Assembly: GCA_021770615.1 (NCBI GenBank) | Contig: JAETQR010000010.1 | Coordinates: forward strand, 62,001-126,000 | DNA length: 64,000 nucleotides | Direction: 5' to 3' | Origin: Lachnospiraceae bacterium | Lineage (GTDB): Bacteria; Bacillota_A; Clostridia; Lachnospirales; Lachnospiraceae | Part shown: in pieces, positions 8,027-19,659 of the stretch | Position numbering within the stretch: the first letter of the stretch is position 1 | Layout of the letters: every line of letters begins with the position of its first letter | Notes under the pieces: model-generated | What the model was told of the DNA's origin: nothing | Seen by the model: the letters and a program-made list of their open reading frames with translations, nothing else | Databases searched by the model: none | Position numbers and translations under genes: made by a program

Positions 8027-9923
8027 TACATATGACGTCTATTCTGAACAGGCGGGTGTGATAAGAAATGACCAGCCTGTGTTGCTGCCCCTTTCCCACT
8101 CTACGTTTAATGCCCAGATTGAAGTGATACTGGATGAGGAGGGCAATTTCATAGACTCGAAAAAACTCGATAAAGGGCCGGATGTCGTCACAATAATTCC
8201 GGTGACAGAGGATTCTGCTGCGAGAAGCAGTGGGATTGCGCCACATCCATTGTGTGATAAACTTTGCTATGTGGCAGGAGACTACGTATTATATACGGGA
8301 GATCAGAAGAAAAAAGAATACTACGAGTCGTATATGGAACAGCTGCAGGAATGGGCGGAATCCGGTGATACACACCCTATGGTGCGGACGATATGGAAGT
8401 ATCTGCAGAAGAAATCGCTGATCCATGATCTGATCCAGAATCATACATTGGAGCTGAATGAACGCGGACGACTTACAGATCATGTGAAATTACAGGGCTC
8501 CGGGCAGACCGGCGCCAATGTAAGATTTATCGTCTATGGAAATGACAAGCCCCGCGTGTGGGAAAATCAGGAATTGTATGAGACATATGACAGGTATTAC
8601 CAGAAGAGGGCGGGACAGACAGAGTTATGTTATGTGGCCGGAGAGCTGGGAGCCTGTTCGGAGAAACATCCTTCCAAGATACGAAACAGCGGTGATAAGG
8701 CAAAACTGATTTCGGGAAATGATGAATCGGGATTTACTTACCGAGGCAGATTTGCCTCAAAAGACCAGGCGGTTTCTGTCGGATATGCGGTGTCGCAAAA
8801 GGCCCATAATGCCCTGAAATGGCTGATCCAGAAACAGGGATATACCAGAGATGGCTCGGCGGTGGTTTGTTGGATGTCAAACCGGGATATGTCAGTTCCC
8901 GACATGATGAAGGATTCCATACATGCCTATGAGGATCTGGACGATTTTGAGTTTGATTTTGACATACTGGATGACATAGAGGAAGAGAGTACAAACAAAC
9001 AGGATACCGGAAAATATTTTGCGGAACAATTTAATCTTGCGGTGCGTGGATATGCCGGTAAGATCAAAGTGGATGACCATATTGCAGTAATCGCACTGGA
9101 TGCGGCGACGACGGGAAGGCTGTCGATTTCTTATTATGATGAGATGGGCGGAAAACAGTATATGGATGCTTTGTTATACTGGCAGGAGCATTGCAAGTGG
9201 CGCCGTTTTATAAAAGTGGGGAAAATAGATGATGATAAAAAGCAAATCCTATGTGAATGTTCACCATCACCCCGTGATATGGCTCTGGCTGCCTTTGGCA
9301 CACAGAAATCAAACTGGCTGGAGGCGGACAGTAAACTGATCCGGGCTGTTACAAACCGCCTGCTTCCATACATTACCGGAAAAGGGGGCAGGATTCCCTC
9401 AGATGTTGTCAAAGCGGCGGCGAGGAGAGCGTCCATGCCACAATCCATGAATCATTTTGTATGGTATAATGATGTGCTATGTGTTGTGTGTGCAATGATT
9501 CGATTTAATTATGAGAAGGGAGGCAAGACAATGGATAAATTTCTGGAGGACAATGTGAATGACCGAAATGTTTTGTTTGGGAGACTGCTGGCCGTATATG
9601 ATCTTATGGAGCGGCGCGCCATGTTCGAGCGCGACGAAAATGGCAAAGTAAAAGAAGGGCGTACAACGAATGCAAGACGTTACTGGAATGCGTTCAGTAG
9701 CAGGCCCGCCAAAACATTTAAAACTATAAAACAGAATATGATTCCATACGAAAAGAAATTAACGGGGTATGAGTTGAAAAAGTTTGAAGAGTGGACGGAG
9801 GAAATTATGGTACATCTTGCCGGAGCCGGATTTGACAATAAGCCGCTGTCGGAGATGTACCTGCCGGCATATTATATGCAGACCGAGTATATGAAACAGG
9901 CATTTCAGAAAAAAGAACAGTAA
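8001..9923 (+). CDS. cas8c: Cas8c (Csd1), large subunit of type I-C Cascade
   Basis: About 640 residues. Cas8c is the large Cascade subunit. It reads the PAM and helps recruit Cas3; in this subtype an internal start also gives a small-subunit Cas11c. Family features are the start (A)[10 protein letters not shown], an early [12 protein letters not shown], a long acidic middle ([15 protein letters not shown]) and the C-terminal [20 protein letters not shown] chose TTG 8001 because GGGAGGTGG at 7988-7995 suits it and the product then starts like other Csd1 proteins; ATG 7977 is the alternative. It overlaps cas5c. An internal Cas11c start near 9531 (GAGAAGGGAGGCAAGACAAT before ATG) is plausible. 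Confidence 0.93.
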   Translation: MAWLKTLADTYDVYSEQAGVIRNDQPVLLPLSHSTFNAQIEVILDEEGNFIDSKKLDKGPDVVTIIPVTEDSAARSSGIAPHPLCDKLCYVAGDYVLYTGDQKKKEYYESYMEQLQEWAESGDTHPMVRTIWKYLQKKSLIHDLIQNHTLELNERGRLTDHVKLQGSGQTGANVRFIVYGNDKPRVWENQELYETYDRYYQKRAGQTELCYVAGELGACSEKHPSKIRNSGDKAKLISGNDESGFTYRGRFASKDQAVSVGYAVSQKAHNALKWLIQKQGYTRDGSAVVCWMSNRDMSVPDMMKDSIHAYEDLDDFEFDFDILDDIEEESTNKQDTGKYFAEQFNLAVRGYAGKIKVDDHIAVIALDAATTGRLSISYYDEMGGKQYMDALLYWQEHCKWRRFIKVGKIDDDKKQILCECSPSPRDMALAAFGTQKSNWLEADSKLIRAVTNRLLPYITGKGGRIPSDVVKAAARRASMPQSMNHFVWYNDVLCVVCAMIRFNYEKGGKTMDKFLEDNVNDRNVLFGRLLAVYDLMERRAMFERDENGKVKEGRTTNARRYWNAFSSRPAKTFKTIKQNMIPYEKKLTGYELKKFEEWTEEIMVHLAGAGFDNKPLSEMYLPAYYMQTEYMKQAFQKKEQ

Positions 9924-9952
9924 AATAATAAGTGCAGAAAAGGAGAGATAAA

Positions 9953-10798
9953 ATGGGCGAATTTACAAACAAAATTGATTTTGAGGTTTTAGTGATGGTG
10001 CAAAATGCAAATCCGAATGGGGATCCGTTGAATGGCAACCGGCCGCGGGAGACATATGACGGCTATGGGGAGATTTCTGATGTGTGTATTAAGCGCAAGA
10101 TCAGAAACCGGCTGCAGGATATGGGTGAGAATATATTTGTGCAGAGCGATGAGCGTTCCGATGATGGATGTAAAAGCCTTGCAGACCGGGCAAAGAGCAA
10201 CGAGGATATGCAGAAGGCACAGAAGGATAAGGATCGGGATGCATATGCAAAAGCGGCCTGTAAGACATGGATCGATGTGCGCAGTTTTGGGCAGGTTTTT
10301 GCATTTAAGGATGGTAACGTATCTGTCGGTGTCAGGGGCCCGGTTTCAGTGCACTCAGCGTTTAGTGTACTGCCCGTTTCGATAGACAGTATGCAGATCA
10401 CGAAAAGTGTCAACAGCGAGACAAAGGATAAGAAGTCGTCGGATACAATGGGAATGAAACACAAAGTACATTCGGCATTGTACGTTGTGAAGGGAAGTAT
10501 TAATCATCAGCTGGCTGAAAGAACAGGGTTCAGTGATGAGGATGCGGAGAAAATAAAAGAAGCGCTTCGGACACTGTTTGTGAATGACAGCTCCTCGGCA
10601 AGACCGGATGGCAGTATGGAAGTGTGCAGAGTATACTGGTGGAAACACAACTGCCCGATGGGACAGTATTCATCGGCAAAAGTACACAGACTGGTGAAAG
10701 TCACTGCGAAAGTAGATGATCCAAAAACTTTTGGAGATTATGAGATCATCGTTGATTCGCTGCCTGATCTGGAGCTGGAAGAAATAGAAGGAATTTAG
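9953..10798 (+). CDS. cas7c: Cas7c (Csd2), crRNA backbone subunit of type I-C Cascade
   Basis: A 281-residue protein. Several copies of Cas7c coat the spacer part of the crRNA. Family motifs are DFEVLVMVQNANPNGDPLNG near the N-terminus, RPRETYDGYGEISDVCIKRK, a VRGPVSVHSAFSVLPV strand and a C-terminal YWWKHNCPMGQYSSAKVHR. Start ATG 9953 follows AAAGGAGAGATAAA at normal spacing, so the in-frame codons upstream from 9932 are not used. The stop is only two bases from the cas4 ATG. Confidence 0.95.
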   Translation: MGEFTNKIDFEVLVMVQNANPNGDPLNGNRPRETYDGYGEISDVCIKRKIRNRLQDMGENIFVQSDERSDDGCKSLADRAKSNEDMQKAQKDKDRDAYAKAACKTWIDVRSFGQVFAFKDGNVSVGVRGPVSVHSAFSVLPVSIDSMQITKSVNSETKDKKSSDTMGMKHKVHSALYVVKGSINHQLAERTGFSDEDAEKIKEALRTLFVNDSSSARPDGSMEVCRVYWWKHNCPMGQYSSAKVHRLVKVTAKVDDPKTFGDYEIIVDSLPDLELEEIEGI

Positions 10799-10800
10799 TT

Positions 10801-11460
10801 ATGTATTCAGAAGAAGATTATCTAATGCTTTCAGGTATTCAGCATTTTGCTTTCTGCAAAAGGCAATGGGCATTGATACATATCGAGCAGCAATGGGCTG
10901 AGAACTACAAGACAACGGCTGGAGAACTGATGCACAAAAGGGCACATGATGAGGAATCCTTTGAAAAGAGAGGAGATCTGCTGATCGTCAGGGGACTGCG
11001 TATTGCTTCACATGAACTGGGGATGAGCGGACAGTGTGACGTAGTTGAGTTCCATCAAAGTGAGGATGGCATTGACTTATTTGGTTATGATGGAAAATGG
11101 ATTCCAGAGCCCATTGAATATAAGCATGGAACGCCTAAAGAAAATAATGCGGATGAATTGCAGCTTTGTGCACAGGCGCTTTGTCTGGAAGAAATGTTTC
11201 AGACAAGCATATCCCGGGGTTCTTTGTATTATGGTGAGAATAGAAGGAGAAGCAAGGTGGAATTTACCGGGGATCTGCGAAATGAAACGAAAAAAACGGC
11301 AAAAAAGATGCACGAAATGTTTCGGAGAGGACATACCCCTAATGTAAAGACTTCAAAGCAGTGTAAGTCGTGCTCTCTGGCGGATCTGTGTCTGCCCAAA
11401 TTGCAAAAGAATATGGATGTCGGACAGTATATCAAACAGAATATTCACATTGGAGAATAA
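10801..11460 (+). CDS. cas4: Cas4, spacer-acquisition nuclease with Fe-S cluster
   Basis: A 219-residue protein. Cas4 trims pre-spacers and helps select PAM and orientation together with Cas1-Cas2. The RecB-type nuclease residues are present: Asp80 in SGQCDVVEF and Glu106/Lys108 in PIEYKHG, with the QLCAQALCLE motif after them. Four cysteines for a 4Fe-4S cluster are Cys19 (FAFCKRQW) and Cys188, Cys191 and Cys197 (CKSCSLADLC). The start codon follows cas7c by two bases. Cas4 is a standard member of type I-C operons and appears intact. Confidence 0.95.
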   Translation: MYSEEDYLMLSGIQHFAFCKRQWALIHIEQQWAENYKTTAGELMHKRAHDEESFEKRGDLLIVRGLRIASHELGMSGQCDVVEFHQSEDGIDLFGYDGKWIPEPIEYKHGTPKENNADELQLCAQALCLEEMFQTSISRGSLYYGENRRRSKVEFTGDLRNETKKTAKKMHEMFRRGHTPNVKTSKQCKSCSLADLCLPKLQKNMDVGQYIKQNIHIGE

Positions 11461-11500
11461 CTTTTGAATAGTACCATTGCGCTAAATACAGGAGGCCGAA

Positions 11501-12532
11501 ATGCGAAAATTGTTAAATACATTATATGTGATGACAGAAAGTTGCTATCTGACATTAGATGGGGAGAATATTGTAATACAAAACGGAGAAAAAATTCTTG
11601 CCAGGTTTCCCCTCCATACGCTGGAGAATGTAGTATGTTTCACATATAAAGGGGCAACGCCGGCACTTATGGGTGCATGTGCGGAGAGAAAAATCGGAAT
11701 AAGTTTTTTTTCACCTAGAGGAAAGTTTCTTGCCAGGACAGTTGGGAAGGAATATGGTAATGTGCTTTTGAGAAAAGAACAGTATCGTATTTCTGATGAT
11801 CATGGCAGGAGCGTGTCGTATGCTAAAAATATGATATTAGGAAAAGTTTTTAATGGCAGATGGAGCGTGGAGCGAACTCTACGTGATCATGCCTATCGTG
11901 TGGATGAAGATAAACTGCGGCGAGTTTCAGGGGTCATGTATGATTCCCTGCAAAAAATTGAAGAGGTATCTGCACTGGATGAGCTGCGTGGGCTAGAAGG
12001 GAAGGCAGCAGAACAATATTTCTCAGTGTTTGATGATTTGATCTTAAATCAAAAAGAGGATTTTACATTTACAACGAGAAATCGAAGACCGCCTCTTGAC
12101 AATGTAAATGCAGTTTTATCATTTGCTTATACAATTTTAGCAGGTGAATGTGCAAATTCGCTGTACAGTGTTGGTCTTGATCCATATGTGGGATTTATGC
12201 ATAGCGACAGACCGGGAAGGACATCGCTGGCACTTGATATGATGGAGGAACTACGCCCGATCATAGCCGATCGGTTTATTCTGACACTAATCAATACAAA
12301 AGCGCTTCGGTCATCTCATTTTGAAACCCAGCAGGATCATGCAGTTTTTTTAAATGAAGAGGGAAGAAAAGTCTTTTTTAATGCTTGGCAGAACCGCAAA
12401 AAGGAGACGATCACCCATCCTTTTCTGAAAGAAAAGATAGAGTGGGGCTTGGTTCCATATGTACAGGCGCTCTTGCTGGCACGAACGATTCGGGGCGACT
12501 TGGATGAATATCCGCCATTTTTATGGAAGTAG
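11501..12532 (+). CDS. cas1: Cas1, spacer integrase
   Basis: A 343-residue Cas1 of the I-C branch. It forms the integrase with Cas2 and inserts new spacers at the leader end. The expected metal-binding triad is visible: Glu166 (ELRGLEGKAA), His234 (YVGFMHSDRPG) and Asp246 (SLALDMMEEL). GGAGG lies eight bases before ATG 11501, and the stop abuts the cas2 GTG directly. Complete catalytic residues and a large array suggest that the system has been adaptation-competent. Confidence 0.95.
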   Translation: MRKLLNTLYVMTESCYLTLDGENIVIQNGEKILARFPLHTLENVVCFTYKGATPALMGACAERKIGISFFSPRGKFLARTVGKEYGNVLLRKEQYRISDDHGRSVSYAKNMILGKVFNGRWSVERTLRDHAYRVDEDKLRRVSGVMYDSLQKIEEVSALDELRGLEGKAAEQYFSVFDDLILNQKEDFTFTTRNRRPPLDNVNAVLSFAYTILAGECANSLYSVGLDPYVGFMHSDRPGRTSLALDMMEELRPIIADRFILTLINTKALRSSHFETQQDHAVFLNEEGRKVFFNAWQNRKKETITHPFLKEKIEWGLVPYVQALLLARTIRGDLDEYPPFLWK

Positions 12533-12832
12533 GTGATTTTTATACTAATACTGATTACTTATGATGTTTCGACACAGGATGCTGCAGGACGTAAACGACT
12601 CAGAAAAGTGGCAAAGGAATGTGTCAATTATGGACAGAGGGTACAGAATTCAGTATTTGAATGTGTTTTGGACTCTTCTCAGCTGTTAATAGTGAAGGAC
12701 AAGTTGTTATCGATGATCGATCCCAAGGCAGATAGCTTGCGATTTTATAATCTGGGTAATAAATACCAAAGAAAAGTAGAACATTTTGGTGTAAAAGCAT
12801 CCTATGAGGCAGAGGGAACATTGATAATATAG
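12533..12832 (+). CDS. cas2: Cas2, structural partner of Cas1
   Basis: A 99-residue protein with the ferredoxin-like Cas2 start (LITYDVSTQDAAGRKRLRKV) and CVNYGQRVQNSVFEC, followed by DSLRFYNLGNKYQRKVEHFG. All are typical of I-C Cas2. GTG 12533 abuts the cas1 stop and the upstream GGAAG serves as binding site. A shorter product starting at CTG 12551 would match many homologues, but GTG is the ordinary choice. It is the last cas gene; the leader follows immediately. Confidence 0.93.
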   Translation: MIFILILITYDVSTQDAAGRKRLRKVAKECVNYGQRVQNSVFECVLDSSQLLIVKDKLLSMIDPKADSLRFYNLGNKYQRKVEHFGVKASYEAEGTLII

Positions 12833-12993
12833 TGGTGCGAGTCCTAAATGAACATGATATACCTAAGGGGTTCGCACCATAAAATATAAACAAAATGAAA
12901 TGAATATGCCATGAAAAAATCAAAATAAATTATATTTTGGTCATGTTGTACAAATAGAAATCCATATTTGTTTGTAAATATGTGATTTTTGCT
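12833..12993 (+). promoter_or_regulatory. CRISPR leader
   Basis: A 161-base AT-rich segment between the cas2 stop and the first repeat. It opens with an inverted repeat, TGGTGCGA (12833-12840) and TCGCACCA (12872-12879), enclosing about 31 bases. The rest is rich in A and T tracts. Degenerate repeats lie only at the opposite end of the array, so this is the acquisition end and should hold the pre-crRNA promoter. I could not fix a single -35/-10 pair. Confidence 0.8.
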
Positions 12994-14755
12994 GTCGCTC
13001 CCCGCATGGGGGCGTGGATTGAAATATAAACCTTTATATGAGTTTGACAGAGAGTTACAGTCGCTCCCCGCATGGGGGCGTGGATTGAAATAATATCGGT
13101 GAATTTACTCGTCTATACAATAATTGTCGCTCCCCGCATGGGGGCGTGGATTGAAATAACCCTTAACCGTGGCATCACATTATGGCACACAAGTCGCTCC
13201 CCGCATGGGGGCGTGGATTGAAATAAGTTGTCAATGATACTATTTACAACATTTTTTACTGTCGCTCCCCGCATGGGGGCGTGGATTGAAATAAGCAATT
13301 TGATCTGATCAATGTCAAGGTTTTTAGTCGCTCCCCGCATGGGGGCGTGGATTGAAATCGTATATTTTTAACGGAACGATTGCAGAATCGTGTCGCTCCC
13401 CGCATGGGGGCGTGGATTGAAATACGTTCCACATAACAGTTACGCCATTTAATATCGTCGCTCCCCGCATGGGGGCGTGGATTGAAATATTATCTATGAT
13501 AATTGATTAATATTGACATGATAGTCGCTCCCCGCATGGGGGCGTGGATTGAAATAATAATCCAACATCAACGCCAACATCTTTTCAGCGTCGCTCCCCG
13601 CATGGGGGCGTGGATTGAAATCGCTAATCTTACGGATTTCCGTGGCAAATTTTTTGTCGCTCCCCGCATGGGGGCGTGGATTGAAATAAATTTTGTCTTA
13701 TGTAGCAGAAAAGGAAAGAGAGTCGCTCCCCGCATGGGGGCGTGGATTGAAATGGAATTGTTGACACAGCGGATGACCTTGAAACGCGTCGCTCCCCGCA
13801 TGGGGGCGTGGATTGAAATTTTTGTGGCATTGGTTAAAAATTTATTTGCAGAGTCGCTCCCCGCATGGGGGCGTGGATTGAAATCATTCCATTCGTGCTC
13901 CCCAGTACTGCTCTGTCGTCGCTCCCCGCATGGGGGCGTGGATTGAAATATAATAACCTGTTTCACGATCATATTGACAAGTACGTTGTCGCTCCCCGCA
14001 TGGGGGCGTGGATTGAAATGATGACATACTCATCGAAAAATATATTTGTTACATGTCGCTCCCCGCATGGGGGCGTGGATTGAAATCCTGATGATCCGGC
14101 ACAGCACCCTGACATCCTCCGTCGCTCCCCGCATGGGGGCGTGGATTGAAATCTGAAACAGCTACGGAAGAGGATGTTGAGAAGGCGTCGCTCCCCGCAT
14201 GGGGGCGTGGATTGAAATTTGTTGTGTCACCGGCAAATGAGAAAGCTGCCCGGGTCGCTCCCCGCATGGGGGCGTGGATTGAAATATTTCCCGAGATGGA
14301 TATATCTGCAAATAAATTTTGTCGCTCCCCGCATGGGGGCGTGGATTGAAATAGTTGAGTTGCCGGAAACGTCTGTTTTAAGTTTGTCGCTCCCCGCATG
14401 GGGGCGTGGATTGAAATAACGCCGTATTAGAAAGCGTTAAGTGGAAAAAGGTCGCTCCCCGCATGGGGGCGTGGATTGAAATTGTCCTTTTGGGGGTTAA
14501 AATTGCTTTTTCTAACGTCGCTCCCCGCATGGGGGCGTGGATTGAAATGATTCCCCGCCCATGTGTTACCCCGGCTGTGGTTGGTCGCTCCCCGCATGGG
14601 GGCGTGGATTGAAATAAAGATACGGTAACATTGTTTAATTTTTATGAAGTCGCTCCCCGCATGGGGGCGTGGATTGAAATATTTATCCGTATTTTTGACA
14701 CATTGCAGAAAATGACGGTCGCTCCCCGCATGGGGGCGTGGATTGAAATTTATAA

Positions 14756-14899
<144 letters not shown>

Positions 14900-17336
14900 T
14901 AGTATTCCTGCCCGGTCGCTCCCCGCATGGGGGCGTGGATTGAAATCAGATCCGTACAGCACTCATACATCCAGAAGTGCCGTCGCTCCCCGCATGGGGG
15001 CGTGGATTGAAATCATCGTATAGTCCAGTACCAGGTGCCAGTCCCCCGGTCGCTCCCCGCATGGGGGCGTGGATTGAAATATCGTATCTGGCAAATTTTC
15101 CCAACCGTTTACAGTCGCTCCCCGCATGGGGGCGTGGATTGAAATATCTATGCAAATGTCGATTGAATACCATTTCCCAGTCGCTCCCCGCATGGGGGCG
15201 TGGATTGAAATCTGCCCGGACAGCCTGTAATATTGCCTTGGGAATACGTCGCTCCCCGCATGGGGGCGTGGATTGAAATGTTCCCTGCATGGCTGCCCAC
15301 GATCGTCCTGCATACTGTCGCTCCCCGCATGGGGGCGTGGATTGAAATATCCCTGCCTCCTTAATAGCGGGCCGTATGTTTTGTCGCTCCCCGCATGGGG
15401 GCGTGGATTGAAATAGATCTATGAAAAACTAGATGGCAACGCCCAGAGTCGCTCCCCGCATGGGGGCGTGGATTGAAATTAACAACTCATTTGCACCTCC
15501 TTTCGATATCCTAGTCGCTCCCCGCATGGGGGCGTGGATTGAAATCACACACAAAATTAAACGGATTACTTATCGTCCGTCGCTCCCCGCATGGGGGCGT
15601 GGATTGAAATCCTAATGCAGCAAATTACAAAGGAGATTGGGTTGTGTCGCTCCCCGCATGGGGGCGTGGATTGAAATAAGGAAGGACTCGGAGATACTAA
15701 GGTATTCGGGGTCGCTCCCCGCATGGGGGCGTGGATTGAAATATTATTTACATTAGGAGGATTTTAATATGGGATTGTCGCTCCCCGCATGGGGGCGTGG
15801 ATTGAAATTCCGGATACCCGGTCTATAAATAATTTTTTCCGGTCGCTCCCCGCATGGGGGCGTGGATTGAAATAAGCGGTTATGGGGTGTATTGGTCGTC
15901 TGCAACTGTGTCGCTCCCCGCATGGGGGCGTGGATTGAAATCTATAAAATCGGCCCGGATGCAGGAAACGCAACCGGTCGCTCCCCGCATGGGGGCGTGG
16001 ATTGAAATAGAGGAGAGGAAATATTGATTGATACCTACACATCGTCGCTCCCCGCATGGGGGCGTGGATTGAAATCAAAAATGGAGATTAGTTGCGCCGG
16101 CACAACCCAGTCGCTCCCCGCATGGGGGCGTGGATTGAAATATTATGCAAGCATATCAAAAAATACTGCAAAAACAGTCGCTCCCCGCATGGGGGCGTGG
16201 ATTGAAATCGATACACAATATGGTAAATATGCGATCGAAAACGGTCGCTCCCCGCATGGGGGCGTGGATTGAAATCAGACGTAAAAGCATTGTATTATAA
16301 CGTAAACAGGTCGCTCCCCGCATGGGGGCGTGGATTGAAATGTAAGTGTCCTGTTTCGTTATCTGTATTTTTTCGTCGCTCCCCGCATGGGGGCGTGGAT
16401 TGAAATAGTTACGTTAGCAACAGGTGCAAAAGATGCTGTGTCGCTCCCCGCATGGGGGCGTGGATTGAAATCATTTAAGAAAATTGTATCCTTGTTTTTG
16501 AATGGTCGCTCCCCGCATGGGGGCGTGGATTGAAATCATCCTAATAAGTGCATTGAATCAGTGTCGAAGTAAGTCGCTCCCCGCATGGGGGCGTGGATTG
16601 AAATAAGTTTTGTCACACGATCCTGAGTAGCGTTTAAAGTCGCTCCCCGCATGGGGGCGTGGATTGAAATTTTTTTGCCATGTTCTAAAATTATTTTATT
16701 ATCGTCGCTCCCCGCATGGGGGCGTGGATTGAAATCGTAATTCATAAATCCCGAAGTTGTGTGCCATAACGGTCGCTCCCCGCATGGGGGCGTGGATTGA
16801 AATCAAGTTTTGTATTTTTTCGTGTGTCAGCAAATGGTCGCTCCCCGCATGGGGGCGTGGATTGAAATACGATATTGCGCCCATGTATCTTGCACAGGCG
16901 ATTGTCGCTCCCCGCATGGGGGCGTGGATTGAAATATCAAATTACGGAAGTTTCAGGAACCGATCAACAGTCGCTCCCCGCATGGGGGCGTGGATTGAAA
17001 TTTTGTCAATTTGTTTTGTTTTAACGATGATATCGGTCGCTCCCCGCATGGGGGCGTGGATTGAAATCCCCAAGCGGAATCGTGTACTCCTCGGAGAAAT
17101 TAGTCGCTCCCCGCATGGGGGGCGTGGATTGAAATTGCACTTGATACCCCAATCTTTACCTGAGCATGTGTCGCTCCCCGCATGGGGGGCGTGGATTGAA
17201 ATGTATTGGGCGAAGAATATATCACCGCATCATCCTGTCGCTCCCCGCATGGGGGGCGTGGATTGAAATTGGTCCCGTAAGATGTCAATGGCAGCCTTTA
17301 AGCGTCGCTCCCCGCATGGGGGGCGTGGATTGAAAT

Positions 17337-17501
17337 AAAAAATATTTGTTATTTGTTCGGGGAAAAGTGGTCGCTCCCCGCATGGGGGGCGTGGATTGAA
17401 ATATGAGATAATCATCACTCAGCATACCCTACTCCGTCGCTCCCCGCATGGGGGGCGTGGATTGAAATAAAAAATATTTGTTATTTGTTCGGGGAAAAGT
17501 G
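17337..17501 (+). repeat. Duplicated spacer, pair 1
   Basis: The 33-base spacers at 17337-17369 and 17469-17501 are identical (both begin AAAAAATATTTGTTATTTG and end GGGGAAAAGTG). A single different spacer separates them. Confidence 0.95.
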
Positions 17502-17872
17502 GTCGCTCCCCGCATGGGGGGCGTGGATTGAAATTGCTTTCTGGCTCGCCTCCTCCGACTTTTCCACCGTCGCTCCCCGCATGGGGGGCGTGGATTGAAA
17601 TAACGTGAACAGCGATCGGGTTTGTTTTGTTTCCGTCGCTCCCCGCATGGGGGGCGTGGATTGAAATCTGTTCTTCCGGCTCATTGTCCTCTTCCTGCAA
17701 GTGGTCGCTCCCCGCATGGGGGGCGTGGATTGAAATATCATGACACATGATCTGTATTACAAATCCGCCGACGTCGCTCCCCGCATGGGGGGCGTGGATT
17801 GAAATAAGGACGGCACCCTTAAAAATGTTTCACTGTTTTGTCGCTCCCCGCATGGGGGGCGTGGATTGAAAT

Positions 17873-18307
17873 AGAAATGTCATTTGGCTTGTAATTTGGG
17901 TAGCTGTCGCTCCCCGCATGGGGGGCGTGGATTGAAATTTCCAGCCTGGGCGTAAACCCAAGGGAGATGATCCGTCGCTCCCCGCATGGGGGGCGTGGAT
18001 TGAAATCCTCTGTCTTTTGTACCGTTCCAGCCTCTGCCTTTGTCGCTCCCCGCATGGGGGGCGTGGATTGAAATAATTTACTGCCGAAATTCCCGCTCCC
18101 TTTTAGCTGTCGCTCCCCGCATGGGGGGCGTGGATTGAAATTATATCCAGATCAAGAACAGACTCCTGAATTGAGTCGCTCCCCGCATGGGGGGCGTGGA
18201 TTGAAATTGTATCTGCCCCGGATCATACATATTTGCCAAGAGTCGCTCCCCGCATGGGGGGCGTGGATTGAAATAGAAATGTCATTTGGCTTGTAATTTG
18301 GGTAGCT
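17873..18307 (+). repeat. Duplicated spacer, pair 2
   Basis: The 33-base spacers at 17873-17905 and 18275-18307 are identical (both begin AGAAATGTCATTTGGCTTG and end GGGTAGCT). They lie six units apart and the spacers between them are not duplicated. Confidence 0.95.
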
Positions 18308-19659
18308 GTCGCTCCCCGCATGGGGGGCGTGGATTGAAATCTATCCCTGATTCCATTATTTTAGACCTAAAGCGTCGCTCCCCGCATGGGGGGCGTGGAT
18401 TGAAATCTCCATGTATGGATCTTTTTCCACTACCCGGTTTACAGTCGCTCCCCGCATGGGGGGCGTGGATTGAAATTGGATCTATCTCGATGTATTCAAT
18501 CTCTGGGATATGTCGCTCCCCGCATGGGGGGCGTGGATTGAAATAATATGGGTGATGCTCAGTCCCTGGTAAACGCCGGTCGCTCCCCGCATGGGGGGCG
18601 TGGATTGAAATTTCTTATGGTCGACCACTGTCTCCCCATAATAGAGTCGCTCCCCGCATGGGGGGGCGTGGATTGAAATTCCCCTTATCCCTGGGGGCTG
18701 GGAATTTTGTCTTGTCGCTCCCCGCATGGGGGGCGTGGATTGAAATCTCTGTGTTGCCACCTCATTTTTACCTGCCATAGGTCGCTCCCCGCATGGGGGG
18801 GCGTGGATTGAAATGCATATCACGAAAAGATATTGTAGTACTCGGTTCGTCGCTCCCCGCATGGGGGACGTGGATTGAAATGCTGTTGGCGGTTCAGAGG
18901 ATGTGGCGGGAGGTCAGGTCGCTCCCCGCATGGGGGGCGTGGATTGAAATTGTTTGGATTTTTATGTCTGTCTGGGTGTAGGAGTCGCTCCCCGCATGGG
19001 GGCGTGGATTGAAATGTCCCCGGTCTCGATGAAAAGAATAAAATCATTTGTCGCTCCCCGCATGGGGGGCGTGGATTGAAATATCCATGTACTGCTCAGA
19101 TCCCATAATATCATGAGTCGCTCCCCGCATGGGGGGCGTGGATTGAAATCACAAGGAAGGATGTGATACAGGAATTGAGAAAATGGTCGCTCCCCGCATG
19201 GGGGCGTGGATTGAAATGCCATAGCGAACAGGATACATGCTATAATTATTGTCGCTCCCCGCATGGGGGCGTGGATTGAAATCGTTGTCAGAGCGTCAGT
19301 TTTATTTTAAACGTTTAGTGGCTCCCCGCATGGGGGCGTGGATTGAAATTCCATATAGATAATGTCAATCACTACTGGCTCTTTGTCGCTCCCCGCATGG
19401 GGGCGTGGATTGAAATGTGATAGCGAACACGACAGGGAAGAAGAGGTGACAGTCGCTCCCCGCATGGGGGCGTGGATTGAAATAAAAACCGGAAAAGATA
19501 ACAGTGAGTGGGCCGTCGCTCCCCGGAAGGGGGTCGTGGATTGAAATACGCCGGGTTTCCTGCAATGCAAATGCTGCAAGTGTCGCTCCCCGCGTGGGGG
19601 GCGTGGATTGAAATCAAGCACATCTGAGGGTTCTTAAGAAAAACAGAGGTATCAATAAC

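Larger units (their letters stand above)
17103..18950 (+). repeat. Block of 33-34 bp variant repeats inside the CRISPR array
   Basis: Twenty-eight consecutive repeats carry six G residues (seven in those at 18646 and 18781) instead of five after GCAT. Similar six-G repeats also occur at 19050, 19117 and 19582, among five-G repeats at 18984 and 19186-19452. The extra G lengthens the possible stem from CGCTCCC/GGGGGCG to CGCTCCCC/GGGGGGCG and leaves the 3' handle unchanged. Confidence 0.95.
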
